DNA from: Bradyrhizobium sp. Ec3.3
GTDB lineage: Bacteria > Pseudomonadota > Alphaproteobacteria > Rhizobiales > Xanthobacteraceae
NCBI RefSeq assembly: GCF_000472925.1
Contig: NZ_AXAS01000001.1
Span: 310,001 to 374,000 of the forward strand
Length of the DNA stretch: 64,000 nt
Reading direction: 5' to 3'
This document shows, piece by piece, positions 29,322-38,280 of the stretch. A program made the position numbers and the translations under genes. Under the pieces are notes generated by a model that was given only the letters and a program-made list of their open reading frames with translations, was not told the DNA's origin and did no database searches. The stretch's first letter is position 1, and every line of letters starts with the position of its first letter.

Positions 29322-30875
29322 GTGCAGGACGTCAACTGGACTGCCTTGATCATCTTCCTGGTGCTGTTTGCGCTGATCACGTGGCTCGGCTTTGCAGCCG
29401 CGCATTGGCGCAAGGGCGACCTCGATCAGTTGCATGAATGGGGGCTTGGCGGACGTCGCTTCGGCACAATCGTCACCTGGTTCTTGATAGGCGGCGACCT
29501 CTACACGGCCTACACCTTCATTGCGGTTCCGGCGCTGGCTTTCGGGGCCGGCGCGGTCGCTTTCTTTGCTGTCCCGTATACGATCATCGCTTACCCCATC
29601 CTCTTCCTGGTTTTTCCGCGGCTTTGGTACGTCTGCCACCGGCACAACTACATCACGGCTGCCGACTTCGTCCGCGGGCGCTTCGGCAATCGCTGGCTCG
29701 CGCTGGCGATGGCGGTCACCGGCATCGTCGCGACATTGCCCTATATTGCGCTCCAGCTTGTCGGGCTTCAGGTCGTGATCGGTGGGATGGGCGTTTCCGG
29801 CGAGGGCTATAGTGGCGACCTGCCGCTGCTGTTCGCGTTCATCATCCTCGCAGCCTTCACCTATTCGAGCGGACTGCGGGCCCCCGCGTCAATCGCCATC
29901 GTCAAGGACATCCTGATCTACATCACGGCGTTCGCTACCATCGTCGCCGTTCCCATACAGCTTGGCGGTTTTGAGAAGATCTTCGCAGCCGTACCGGATT
30001 CGAAACTCCTGCTGGCTACGCCCGGCGCCAACACGACCGGCGCGTACGGCGCCTACGCGACGCTGGCGCTCGGATCGGCGCTGGCGCTCTTCCTTTACCC
30101 CCATTCGATCACGGGTATCCTGAGCGCCAGCAGCGGACGCGCCGTCAGGCGCAACGCGGCACTTCTGCCTGCCTATTCATTCATGCTTGGCCTGCTTGCG
30201 CTCGTCGGCTTCTTCGCGATTGCCGCAGACGTCGGCACGCTTCCCGAATATGCGACCGGCTTCAAACAGTTCGGCAACAATTTTGCGGTGCCGGCCCTGT
30301 TCCTCCACAGCTTCCCGTCATGGTTCGTCGGCATCGCCTTTGCCGCCATCGGCATCGGAGCGCTCGTGCCCGCCGCGATCATGTCGATCGCTGCCGCCAA
30401 TCTCTACACGCGCAACATTCACCGCGAATTTATCAACGGCGCGCCCACCGACAAGCAGGAAGCGCAGATGGCAAAGTGGGTGTCGCTCATCGTCAAGTTC
30501 GGCGCGCTGGCCTTCATCGTGTTCGTGCCATCGAAATTTGCGATCTACCTGCAGCTCCTCGGCGGAATCTGGATCATCCAGACGCTGCCTGCCGTGATGC
30601 TCGGCGTCTACACGCGATGGTTCAACGATTGGGCGCTACTCATCGGATGGGCCGCGGGAATTGTTGCGGGAACCGCGATGTTCGTCGCCGCGAACCTTAC
30701 CCCGACCTATGCTCTTGCGGTAGGCGAGTTCACCTTTCCCGGCTATTCGGCGCTGTATGCCGTGGTCCTCAACCTCATTCTGACACTCGTCCTCACGCCG
30801 CTGTTCAATCTCGTCAGCCGCACTTCGGCCGATGAGACTCTCGCGACCGAATATCGGGCGCCGTTGCGAACCTGA
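29322..30875 (+). CDS. Sodium:solute symporter (monocarboxylate-type permease)
   Basis: 517 residues from a GTG at 29322. About 13 membrane segments are visible, with the SSS-family N-terminus WGLGGRRFGTIVTWFLIGGDLYTAYTF and the AxxSS-like sodium-site region in the middle (SITGILSASSGRAVRRNA). The DUF3311 partner and neighbouring lactate-dehydrogenase-like gene suggest a monocarboxylate (lactate/pyruvate) substrate, as in the MctP group. That is inference from context. Confidence 0.86.
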   Translation: MQDVNWTALIIFLVLFALITWLGFAAAHWRKGDLDQLHEWGLGGRRFGTIVTWFLIGGDLYTAYTFIAVPALAFGAGAVAFFAVPYTIIAYPILFLVFPRLWYVCHRHNYITAADFVRGRFGNRWLALAMAVTGIVATLPYIALQLVGLQVVIGGMGVSGEGYSGDLPLLFAFIILAAFTYSSGLRAPASIAIVKDILIYITAFATIVAVPIQLGGFEKIFAAVPDSKLLLATPGANTTGAYGAYATLALGSALALFLYPHSITGILSASSGRAVRRNAALLPAYSFMLGLLALVGFFAIAADVGTLPEYATGFKQFGNNFAVPALFLHSFPSWFVGIAFAAIGIGALVPAAIMSIAAANLYTRNIHREFINGAPTDKQEAQMAKWVSLIVKFGALAFIVFVPSKFAIYLQLLGGIWIIQTLPAVMLGVYTRWFNDWALLIGWAAGIVAGTAMFVAANLTPTYALAVGEFTFPGYSALYAVVLNLILTLVLTPLFNLVSRTSADETLATEYRAPLRT

Positions 30876-31296
30876 GAAAGCATCGCAAGACGGAAAAGCG
30901 CAGTGTCGCAGTCCGGTTGCGACCGGCGGAAAACGCCATTGAGAGTACGGTGCCCGTCAGGCTTCCCGGACCTCTCGCCGAATATCACCGGCTCTATCCC
31001 AACTTTGTCTTGGCAATTAATTCTTGGCGCAACTAATTCCTGGCGTTCCGCGTCTTGCTCGCTCCCCTGAGCGGGGTCACAGGTGATGGAGCCGGATTGT
31101 CCCAGCCTGCCATTTGCAGACAGGTGAGCAGATCGACATAGCTTTGTATTCCCCCTTGCGAAGCCTCGCCTTCGCAACTTTCGCGCATCGGAGCAGGAAC
31201 GGTCAGCCAGGTCGAGCTCAGCTGTTGCTGATGGAGCGATGGAATACTGAGAGGGATCGGGATTTGTTGTGAGCGTATCCTCCGACTGGTTCGCGT
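30876..31296. other. Intergenic stretch without recognisable gene
   Basis: This 421-bp stretch lies between the convergent symporter and lldD genes. A reading frame on the minus strand spans it, but its sequence has no recognisable domain and it overlaps the end of the symporter, so I reject it. No clear hairpin terminator or repeat was found. Confidence 0.5.
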
Positions 31297-32454
31297 TCAC
31301 CTGAACCGCAGATTGTCGCGCGAGAGCTGGCTGACCGAGGTGCAGCCCATCAGCTTCATGTCGCGCTCGATTTCGGTCCGCATCATGCCGAGAGCCCGCT
31401 CGACGCCGGCCTGGCCGGCGGCAGCCAGAGGATAGAGATAATAACGGCCGAGACCGACCGCCTTGGCGCCGACTGAGAGGGCCTTCAGGACATGGCTGCC
31501 CCGTTGGACCCCGCCATCCATGAGCACGTCGATCCGGTCACCCACGGCATCGACGATTTCGGCCAATTGATCGAATGACGCCCGAGAGCCGTCCAGTTGC
31601 CGGCCGCCATGGTTGGAGATGACGATGCCGGTACAACCGATCTCGGCGGCGCGCCTGGCGTCGTCAGCGGATACGATGCCCTTGAGGCAGAATTGGCCGT
31701 TCCACGACCGAACCATTTCAGCCACATCGTCCCAATTCATGGATGGGTCGAGCATTTCCGTGAAATAGCGGCCGATCGAGAGTGCGCCGCCGCTCATGTC
31801 AATGTGCTCGTCGAGTTGCGGCAGCTTGAAGCGCTCGTGGGTAATGTACTCTAACCCCCACCTCGGCTTGATCGCAAATTGCAGCATGCCGGCAAGCGTC
31901 AACCTGAACGGTATTGAAAAGCCGGTGCGCAGATCGCGTTCGCGGTTGCCGCCGGTGATGCTGTCGACGGTCAGCATCATGACCTGGACACCGGCGTCCT
32001 TCGCTCGTTGCATCATGGCCCGGTTGAGGCCCCGGTCCCTGTGAAAATAGAACTGATAGACCTGTGGCGTATCGTGAGCCTTGCGTAGCTCCTCGAGGCT
32101 CACCGTCCCGAGCGAGGATACTCCGAACATGGTGCCGTATTTTGCTGCTGCGGCCGCGACGGCGCGCTCACCCTGGTGGTGGAAAAGGCGTTGCAAGGCC
32201 GTCGGGGAGCAATAGACCGGCAGAGCCAGCTTCTGGCCCATGACTTCGACGGAGAGATCAACCTGCTCCACGCCGCGCAGAACGTTGGGCACGAGGTCGC
32301 AGTCCTCGAAGGCTTTCGTGTTGCGCCGGTATGTCACCTCATCGTCTGCGGCGCCGTCGATGTAGTTGAATATCGGGCCGGGCAGCCGTCGCTCGGCCAA
32401 GCGACGGAAGTCATGAAAGTTGTGGCAGTCGCGCAAGTTCATGGGTGCTCTCAT
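31297..32454 (-). CDS. lldD: FMN-dependent alpha-hydroxyacid dehydrogenase (L-lactate dehydrogenase type)
   Basis: 385 residues, matching LldD/glycolate oxidase length. Landmarks are FNYIDGAADDEVTYRRN near the N-terminus, the FMN-binding VQVMMLTVDSITGGNRERDL segment, the substrate-facing VISNHGGRQLDGSRA with the catalytic His and Arg, and DVLMDGGVQRGSHVLKAL for phosphate binding. It oxidises an L-2-hydroxyacid, most likely lactate, to the keto acid at the membrane. ATGs at 32454 and 32442 are both possible starts. It converges with the DUF3311/symporter pair, which may supply the substrate. Confidence 0.9.
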   Translation of the reverse strand: MRAPMNLRDCHNFHDFRRLAERRLPGPIFNYIDGAADDEVTYRRNTKAFEDCDLVPNVLRGVEQVDLSVEVMGQKLALPVYCSPTALQRLFHHQGERAVAAAAAKYGTMFGVSSLGTVSLEELRKAHDTPQVYQFYFHRDRGLNRAMMQRAKDAGVQVMMLTVDSITGGNRERDLRTGFSIPFRLTLAGMLQFAIKPRWGLEYITHERFKLPQLDEHIDMSGGALSIGRYFTEMLDPSMNWDDVAEMVRSWNGQFCLKGIVSADDARRAAEIGCTGIVISNHGGRQLDGSRASFDQLAEIVDAVGDRIDVLMDGGVQRGSHVLKALSVGAKAVGLGRYYLYPLAAAGQAGVERALGMMRTEIERDMKLMGCTSVSQLSRDNLRFR

Positions 32455-32694
32455 GCTCGATCCGAGCCCGTAAGGCTCTACCGGTCCCGGTTGGCAGCGA
32501 CCTCACCAGGGAGCTACCTCGTCGGCGAGAATATGCCAAGGTCTTGGGTGCCTGCCACATCTGAAACTGCCGCGTCGGATTTCGATTCCGAGCGCGCCGG
32601 TTGCATATGTTTCTCCGTCAAGAAGACATGACCCGGTTGATAAGGTCGGTTCAACTGGATCTCCGGATTCACGCGCACGCCGGACCCGGGCTTT

Positions 32695-32907
32695 GAGGTC
32701 GAGGCTCATCCAGCAGTCGTACATGAGCCAGAAGTCGTCGCCGACCTTGTTGCGCATGTCCTCAATGATCTTGATGTTCTTCTTCAGACCCTCATCGCCT
32801 TCGGCGGGACCGTGTAGCAAGGGCAGCTTGCCGCCGATGAAGCCGAGTTCCTTGGCGATGTCAGTACGCGCACTGGTGGCATAGAACTGCAGCTCGTCGC
32901 GCACGGG
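32695..32907 (-). pseudogene. Fragment of L-rhamnonate dehydratase (enolase superfamily)
   Basis: About 71 residues on the minus strand (PVRDELQFYATSARTDIAKE ... VGDDFWLMYDCWMSLDL) match the central part of L-rhamnonate dehydratase as I recall it. The segment lacks the N-terminal capping domain and nearly all of the barrel. Sequence on both sides does not continue the protein in any frame I checked. The small open frame around it (32503-32937) is therefore a chimera of this fragment and unrelated sequence and not a functional gene. Confidence 0.65.
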
Positions 32908-32911
32908 CCCC

Positions 32912-33031
32912 GTGACGACGCAAGCCAAGCAGCACATCGAGCATATCGCCGACTGGTACGTGAAATATCAGATCATTCCCAAACGACCGGACATCGCCAA
33001 TTTCGTGACAGATATCACGGGCGAACGCTGA
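32912..33031 (+). pseudogene. Possible C-terminal remnant of an unrecognised protein
   Basis: Immediately beside the dehydratase fragment, but on the plus strand, a 39-residue frame reads like a genuine protein end (HIEHIADWYVKYQIIPKRPD ... ITGER, stop at 33029-33031). It has balanced, protein-like composition, unlike its surroundings. I do not recognise the parent family. It may be the tail of a gene whose body was deleted. A chance frame remains possible. Confidence 0.3.
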
Positions 33032-33181
33032 CGATCATCGCACGCACCTATGGGCACCAGATTTCGGCGTCAGGATTGAGCGGCTTCCAGCCGAAAAAGC
33101 CTCCAGCAGAGCAGCACGCATCGTCTCGCTATGAAAAAGGCTGAGGCTGGCTTGCCCAACCGACGCTCGCAAAGCGAGCGA

Positions 33182-33239
33182 GAAATGGCGCGCCAGGGCC
33201 GATGAAGATGGGCACTACTGCTTCGCCGTGGCGCTATGA
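33182..33239 (+). repeat. Leader repeat copy 1 (MKMGTT leader)
   Basis: This 58-bp segment is about 88% identical to 35366-35423. Both contain AAATGGCGCGCC, then a GGCCG ribosome-site-like stretch and an ATG (33202) that encodes MKMGTT followed by SP and later YD. Downstream of the repeat the two copies diverge completely. The open frame starting here runs to 33972, but its later part overlaps the better gene at 33617 and has no recognisable domain. Confidence 0.65.
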
Positions 33240-33616
33240 TGCAACGGCCGAAACCGCGACGATCACGCGCGGCGGTTGCCAAGGGTACGCCCCAGCATTC
33301 GGGTTGAGGTGTTCGGATGCTATCACCGAACGCAGGCGTTGCACGAACATGCTGGTATTCCATGGCTTTGAGGAAATCACAGGAAGAGCGGGTGATTTGA
33401 ACCCTGGAGACGTCGTCCGCTACAAAAGAACCTTAACGGGTCCGGCGGGGATGGGTTGCCATGAGATCAGTCCGGTTGGCATCAAATCCGGTTTCGGCTT
33501 TGGTGCGGTCTGCGTCTTTTGCGACGCCGACTCTGGCAATGGCTTTCCGCGCCTGACCGGCTGCCTTGCAAAGCACCTAAGCGCCGGCTGCGGATCGATC
33601 GCCGAAGGAATCGAAG

Positions 33617-34633
33617 ATGGCAACGAACTTTATTCTCAGAAGCCCTTACCTGCCATCAAACCGGTCAACCTACAGGTTGGATGCGCCATCGCCGCTTGCC
33701 TGGTTTCAGTCGATTTGGCCTCGCCTGCGCGAAGATGCCGGCATCAGCAGCAAGGAATTGCTGAATGTCGAAAACCTATATTACTTCGCGGGCTTCGCCG
33801 AAAACGTCCGGGACAAGGGGCTCGCCGCGCCCGCGAACATGGTCGACTTGCAAACACTTCTGTCTCACAACTGGTATGGTATCGTCGAGTGCCGGGATGG
33901 ATATGTCTTCATCGAGACCGACGACGACGAGGTGCAACTCGCTTTCTGGTGGGTCAGCGACGAAGTTCTTGAGGCGGAACAAGAGCGCTTCGCCTGCTAT
34001 TCCGCCGATCGACTGCCGCCGGAAACCGGCAGCGGAGGATTCGATCCTGGTTGCGGCATCGCCTTGGCTGGCAACGTTGGGGGAGTTGGCTCGGTTTTCG
34101 GCGTCTTTGCGACAGTGTGGGACGGCGGCAATCTCCTCGACCTCCCCGGTCCCATCGAAGTGCGTGGGTTGCGTCTTCCTGAATTCGCCGGCTGGCTGCG
34201 GGCTGTTCCACCCGGAAAAATAACCATACCGGGACTGCTTCCGCCAGGACTCAAGGTGGACCATTTGCTCGAACTCGAATGGATGGCGCTGATAGCGCGG
34301 CACAATCCGGAACTTAACGTTCCGGCCTTGTTGCGCCGTCTGGGCGAGGTGTCTCCGACGAATGTCGATAAGCACTGCGAGGAAATGGCGGCGGGCACGC
34401 TGACCGAGGATGAGCTGCGGAAGGAGCCCCGGTGGCACCGTCGGGATGAACCTTCGATCTCCTTGCAGGACAACGCGCATTCAGTCGAACTCCGGCTGTC
34501 CGATGGATTTTGCACGCACGTCTGGTTTCTGTTCGATGACCTCTGGGCATCGGCGCATCCGGTCTTGGCCCGTTCATTGCTGCGGTTCGGCCTGCCGATT
34601 TCCCAAGAAGTCTGGGCGGAACGGCATCCGTGA
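33617..34633 (+). CDS. Hypothetical protein in accessory patch
   Basis: 338 residues from an ATG at 33617 with AAGGA upstream. Acidic and aromatic-rich, without a signal peptide or membrane segment. Distinct stretches include VENLYYFAGFAENVRDKGLA, GYVFIETDDDEVQLAFWWV and LLELEWMALIARHNPELNVP. The start, the length and the protein-like composition argue for a real gene. I do not recognise the family. It sits alone between two leader repeats in a region of broken genes. Confidence 0.62.
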   Translation: MATNFILRSPYLPSNRSTYRLDAPSPLAWFQSIWPRLREDAGISSKELLNVENLYYFAGFAENVRDKGLAAPANMVDLQTLLSHNWYGIVECRDGYVFIETDDDEVQLAFWWVSDEVLEAEQERFACYSADRLPPETGSGGFDPGCGIALAGNVGGVGSVFGVFATVWDGGNLLDLPGPIEVRGLRLPEFAGWLRAVPPGKITIPGLLPPGLKVDHLLELEWMALIARHNPELNVPALLRRLGEVSPTNVDKHCEEMAAGTLTEDELRKEPRWHRRDEPSISLQDNAHSVELRLSDGFCTHVWFLFDDLWASAHPVLARSLLRFGLPISQEVWAERHP

Positions 34634-34738
34634 CTTCTGCCGGCCGCTACCGCCCGATTGCAGGTTTGGCATACGTGAACGGGGCATCCAACGGGTGGGA
34701 TGCGAGCCCTTCGGCAAACAGTGAAGGAGCGAACAGCC

Positions 34739-35263
34739 ATGAACGCTATCCTTCGCGCTAGCGCAGTGGCCGCTGCGCTGCTTCCAGTTTGGCTGGCGCC
34801 GGCGCTGTCGAGCGCTGAGCAATGTCGCACCGGTCCTGTTACTTGCGAGGCCCCAGCCTGCACCGTCGAGAAGACCGCCTACGGGGAAGGACCGGCCTCG
34901 TACGCCCAATGGAAAGAGGGTGGGACAATCTACACGGTGATCGTGGTCACAGCGAGAACGCCGATTTCTTTCAAGGGGTATCTTGGGAGATGGCTGCACC
35001 AGCACAAATGCACCGCCAGCGAAATCCCCTTCGACCACAAACTCGGCATCGAAGGCGTCGAGAGCTCAGTCAAGCCCGGCACGCCGCCGCAAATCACATG
35101 GAAGGGAACATGCGCTGCCTATGAGAAGTATATGGTCCGCGCGATCAGCCTCAAGCGGCAGGTGGTGGAATTACATGTAACCCTACCGTTGGGTGACCCC
35201 GCTCCGATTGAAGCCGCATTGGCCGCATTCTTGGACCGGGTACGCCTATATCCCGCGCAGTAG
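34739..35263 (+). CDS. Secreted hypothetical protein
   Basis: 174 residues from an ATG at 34739 with AAGGAG at a good distance. The N-terminus MNAILRASAVAAALLPVWLA plus PALSSAEQC is a Sec signal peptide. The mature part has four cysteines early and mid-chain (EQCRTGPVTCEAPACTVEK, HQHKCTASE, GTCAAYEKY), likely disulfides in the periplasm. I do not recognise a family. It lies 105 bp after the previous hypothetical gene. Confidence 0.68.
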   Translation: MNAILRASAVAAALLPVWLAPALSSAEQCRTGPVTCEAPACTVEKTAYGEGPASYAQWKEGGTIYTVIVVTARTPISFKGYLGRWLHQHKCTASEIPFDHKLGIEGVESSVKPGTPPQITWKGTCAAYEKYMVRAISLKRQVVELHVTLPLGDPAPIEAALAAFLDRVRLYPAQ

Positions 35264-35365
35264 TGGCAGAGTCCGCTGCTTGGCCCGGTGACAGTGCACC
35301 CAACTCAACAACTAGACTGAGGTCAATCGAAGGATCGGCCGGTTTCGGCGGCGATAGCGAATACC

Positions 35366-35423
35366 GAAATGGCGCGCCACGGCCGATGAAGATGGGCACT
35401 ACTCGTTCGCCATCGCACTATGA
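35366..35423 (+). repeat. Leader repeat copy 2 (MKMGTT leader)
   Basis: Second copy of the 58-bp leader described at 33182-33239, including AAATGGCGCGCC and the ATG at 35386 that starts MKMGTTRSP. Here the leader continues into the fragment of 118 residues at 35386-35742. Seven or so mismatches separate the copies. Confidence 0.65.
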
Positions 35424-35742
35424 CCCGGCTGCCGACCAAGCGATCCAGCCGGATGACCTGCGACGGACTGCGATCTTGCGCTACGCCTTATGGGCGGCTG
35501 TCCTCCCGATTTCGCGGCTGGTCCGGTTACTCTTCGATAGCGGCCCTTTCAATTCCGGGAACGGCGTGATGGGCCAAATGTCGCCAAAGGCTTTCGACCT
35601 TTGGCAGCGAACGCTTGCAGAAGGCCTGATGCGATGTGGGATTGCCTCGGAAAGCGCAGGTCTGCTTGCGTCAACAGTCCCGGCCGCTTTTGAGGGCGGG
35701 CTTGTTCAGGCGCAGGTGGCTCGGTCCAAAGAGCCGCTCTAG
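35386..35742 (+). pseudogene. Leader fused to a TetR-like C-terminal fragment
   Basis: 118 residues. The first about 12 residues come from the leader repeat. The last about 55 residues (FDLWQRTLAEGLMRCGI, then SAGLLASTVPAAFEGGLVQA and VARSKEPL) resemble the ligand-binding C-terminus of a TetR/AcrR regulator. No TetR helix-turn-helix domain is present in or upstream of it. I read it as a decayed regulator whose front end was replaced by the repeat. A short functional protein cannot be excluded. Confidence 0.5.
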
Positions 35743-35978
35743 GTGTGTGCATCACAGATGGCTTATCTTTGCTCTCGGTCGCAAGATTCCGCTTCATCCG
35801 GCAAGAAAGGGTAGAGCGGCGCGCGGCTTCGGCTCTCTCGAGGTTCGAGGAGTTCGCTTCGAAGTAATTATTGCTGGTGCGCCACCACCGCGCCGAGCCA
35901 AGTCTGCAGCAGTGATAGTCGGCACAGGCTCGGAGGGGCCCAAACTAAGCAGTGGGGCAGCTTCGCCGTCGCCGGTGT

Positions 35979-36692
35979 TCATGGGGATACCGGCGCCGGG
36001 CGGTTCAGTTCTTCGAGTGCAAAACCGCGCAGGTCAGCAATTTCCTCGAGAGATGCACGTTCGGTCACCAGACTGTTGATCGGTTGCGACGCGTCGCGGT
36101 AGCCGAGCGAGATGCCGCAGAACACGATTAGCTCCGGAGGCAAATCGAGATGCGCGCGCACCGTCTTGTGCATCGCCGCCCACGCCGCCTGCGGACACGC
36201 AGCCAAGCCGCGCTCGTGGGCAAGCAGCAGTATAGATTGCAGGAACATGCCAGTATCGGCCCATTGTCCCTGCTCCATGGCGCGGTCGATCGACAGGATC
36301 ATACCGACAGGCGCGCCGTAGAAATCGAAATTGCGCGCAAATTGCATCAGGCGGCCCAGCTTGTTTTCTTTGCCGATGCCGATCGTTGCATACATATCCT
36401 CAGCGCATTTCAGGCGCCGACTATTGTAAGGGTCTTTCAGATGAGCCGCGTAGATATTGTACTCGGATCCTTCGCCCGCTGAATTCGCTGCAAGGCTCTG
36501 CTTTACTGCCGCCTTGAGCTGTTCGAGATCGGACCCCGCCATCGCCGTCACTCGCCATGGCTGCATGTTGCTGCTCGAAGCTGTATGGCGGGCGATTTCG
36601 ATGATCTCGCGCACGATTGAAAGCGGAATGGACTTGTTCAGGAACGCACGCGCCGAATGACGCTCTAAGATGGCTCGCGTTACGGTTGTCAT
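35979..36692 (-). CDS. Nitroreductase-family flavoprotein
   Basis: 237 residues from the ATG at 36692. FMN-site motifs are visible: RHSARAFLNKSIP with the FMN-phosphate arginines, HTASSSNMQPWRV, and GLAACPQAAWAAM near residue 180. Members reduce nitroaromatics, quinones or flavins with NAD(P)H. It is divergent from a broken LysR gene, with a 94-bp AT-rich spacer, so its usual regulator is probably lost. Confidence 0.87.
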   Translation of the reverse strand: MTTVTRAILERHSARAFLNKSIPLSIVREIIEIARHTASSSNMQPWRVTAMAGSDLEQLKAAVKQSLAANSAGEGSEYNIYAAHLKDPYNSRRLKCAEDMYATIGIGKENKLGRLMQFARNFDFYGAPVGMILSIDRAMEQGQWADTGMFLQSILLLAHERGLAACPQAAWAAMHKTVRAHLDLPPELIVFCGISLGYRDASQPINSLVTERASLEEIADLRGFALEELNRPAPVSP

Positions 36693-36795
36693 GGATGCTC
36701 TGTGAGAAACCTGGATGATCTTAAAGAAAGCTTCTATTCAACCAATCTACGGATTAATAGATAGATATATCGATTAAGACAAATCCGTGAGCCGC

Positions 36796-37699
36796 ATGAA
36801 TAAGGCAAGCTTCTCGGAGGCTGAAGCGTTCTTGGCGATCGTGGACACAGGCGGCTTTGGCGCGGCTGCGCGCGAGCTTGGCGTCACGCAATCGACGGTC
36901 AGCCGGCGCGTCACCGCTCTGGAAGCACGCATCGGAAGGCGACTCATCCAGCGCACCACCCGCCGCGTCTCACTTACCGAAGCAGGATCCGCGTTCGCAA
37001 ATGATCTGCGGGATGTTCTGGCAAGATTGGCTGATGCGGAGGGTCGCGCACAGGCAGACGAGATCGAGCCGGGAGGTCTGCTCCGCGTCACCATGCCGAC
37101 TGCATACGGGCGCACGCGTATCGTTCCAAGATTGGTTATCTGCGCGCTATCCTCGTCTCCGGCTGGAAGTCGATCTGTCGGATCGATACGTCGATTTGCT
37201 CGAGGATGGGTATGATGTTGCAATCCGCATTGCGGAGCCGACCCAGTCGGGCTTGGTGTCCCGGCAGATAGATCGTTTCACGCTCCACGCGTGCGCATCT
37301 CCCGATTACTTGATGAGAAAGGATTCAATCGTACATCCACGTGATCTTGTTCGCCACGACTGCGTCGTGCAGCGCACCTACGCGCCGCGCAATAAATGGC
37401 GCTTCAATATGGGTGACGGAGCTGTTGAGATCAACATCGTGCCACGAATCGTAGTCAGCGACATGGCGGCCGCGAGAGAGCTTGTGGTCTCTGGCGCAGG
37501 AATATCGATTCTGCCGTCGTATTTGGTGACCGACGACATCGCAGCCGGGCGGCTAGTGGAAGTCATGCCGGCAGCATCACTTCCGAGCGTCGAGGTTTTT
37601 GCCTCATTTTCTCACCACCGCCGGACCCTTTCCAAGATCCTCGTCTTGATCGAAGAGCTCGAAGCAACAGGATCGCTTTCGAGACGCCCGCCACACTGA
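36796..37699 (+). pseudogene. Frameshifted LysR-family regulator
   Basis: The N-terminal HTH domain (FLAIVDTGGFGAAARELGVT, QSTVSRRVTALEARIG) runs in one frame to about 37128 and the effector domain (DWLSARYPRLRLEVDLSDRY onward to 37699) continues in the +1 frame. Between VP and DWLSARYP four nucleotides remain where LysR proteins usually have four residues, so a deletion of about 8 nt explains the break. The rest is well preserved, so it is recent, or a sequence error. It is divergent from the nitroreductase, its probable former target. Confidence 0.75.
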
Positions 37700-37865
37700 A
37701 GCGATTATCTGCAGGCAGACAGCCGCGTCGAGCACCGACGAACTGCGTCGTACGCAGTGCCCCAGGCCGCTGTAAGGCCCGAGATGCGTTGTCCATGCCA
37801 TGGGGGGTTAGGGGGCAGCGCAGGAACGGCCCATCATGCGGGCCATAGCGTGCTCTGGCGTAAAA

Positions 37866-37942
37866 TGGCGCGCCCGGAACGATTCGAACGTCCGACCCTC
37901 AGATTCGTAGTCTGATGCTCTATCCAGCTGAGCTACGGGCGC
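37866..37942 (-). tRNA. tRNA-Arg (anticodon ACG)
   Basis: 77 nt on the minus strand. The acceptor stem GCGCCCG pairs with CGGGCGC, followed by discriminator G and an encoded CCA. The anticodon arm reads CAGACTACGAATCTG with anticodon ACG, and the T loop is GTTCGAATC. All positions look canonical. In bacteria the A34 of this tRNA becomes inosine and reads three Arg codons. Its 3' end faces the decayed patch to its left (lower coordinates), the side where integrated islands normally lie. Confidence 0.95.
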
Positions 37943-38092
37943 GTGTTTCGCAAACAGCTATGCGGGCCAGGCCCACACGCAGCCTCCGGACAGAGCCGGA
38001 GGGGGTGCGAAAGAGCGCTCTGACTAACCGCTCTTGTCCCGGTTGGCAAGGTCTGGATAGGCCGTATTTGGGGCATTTCCGCCTTTTCAGCC

Positions 38093-38228
38093 GTCATTCC
38101 GGTGCGCCTCGAAGAGGCGAGCCCGGAATCCATAACCACCGGTCGGGGTTATGGATTCCGGGCCTGGCCCGGAGCCTGCCATCGGGCCGGCCGAAGGCCG
38201 GACCCGGCGGGGCCATCCCGGAATGACG
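38093..38228. repeat. Palindromic intergenic element (CGTCATTCCGG family)
   Basis: The element begins with CCGTCATTCCGG and ends with CCCGGAATGACG, inverted relative to each other, and contains internal hairpins (GGAATCCATAACC / GGTTATGGATTCC, and GGCCGGCCGAAGGCCGG). It resembles the element at 51857-51941. It lies between tRNA-Arg and the sensor kinase. Confidence 0.75.
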
Positions 38229-38280
38229 AATTGTGGGAACAGCGTCCGGAATCGCAGGCGCGGTCGGCCTCTGGCCGACC

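Noticed and set aside
30743..31300. 185-codon minus-strand frame in the gap after the symporter
   Set aside because: No domain, overlaps the symporter end antisense, and has unprotein-like composition.
33202..33972. 256-codon frame beginning at leader repeat copy 1
   Set aside because: After the leader it has no recognisable domain and overlaps 33617-34633 for about 350 bp in a different frame; only the leader is reported.
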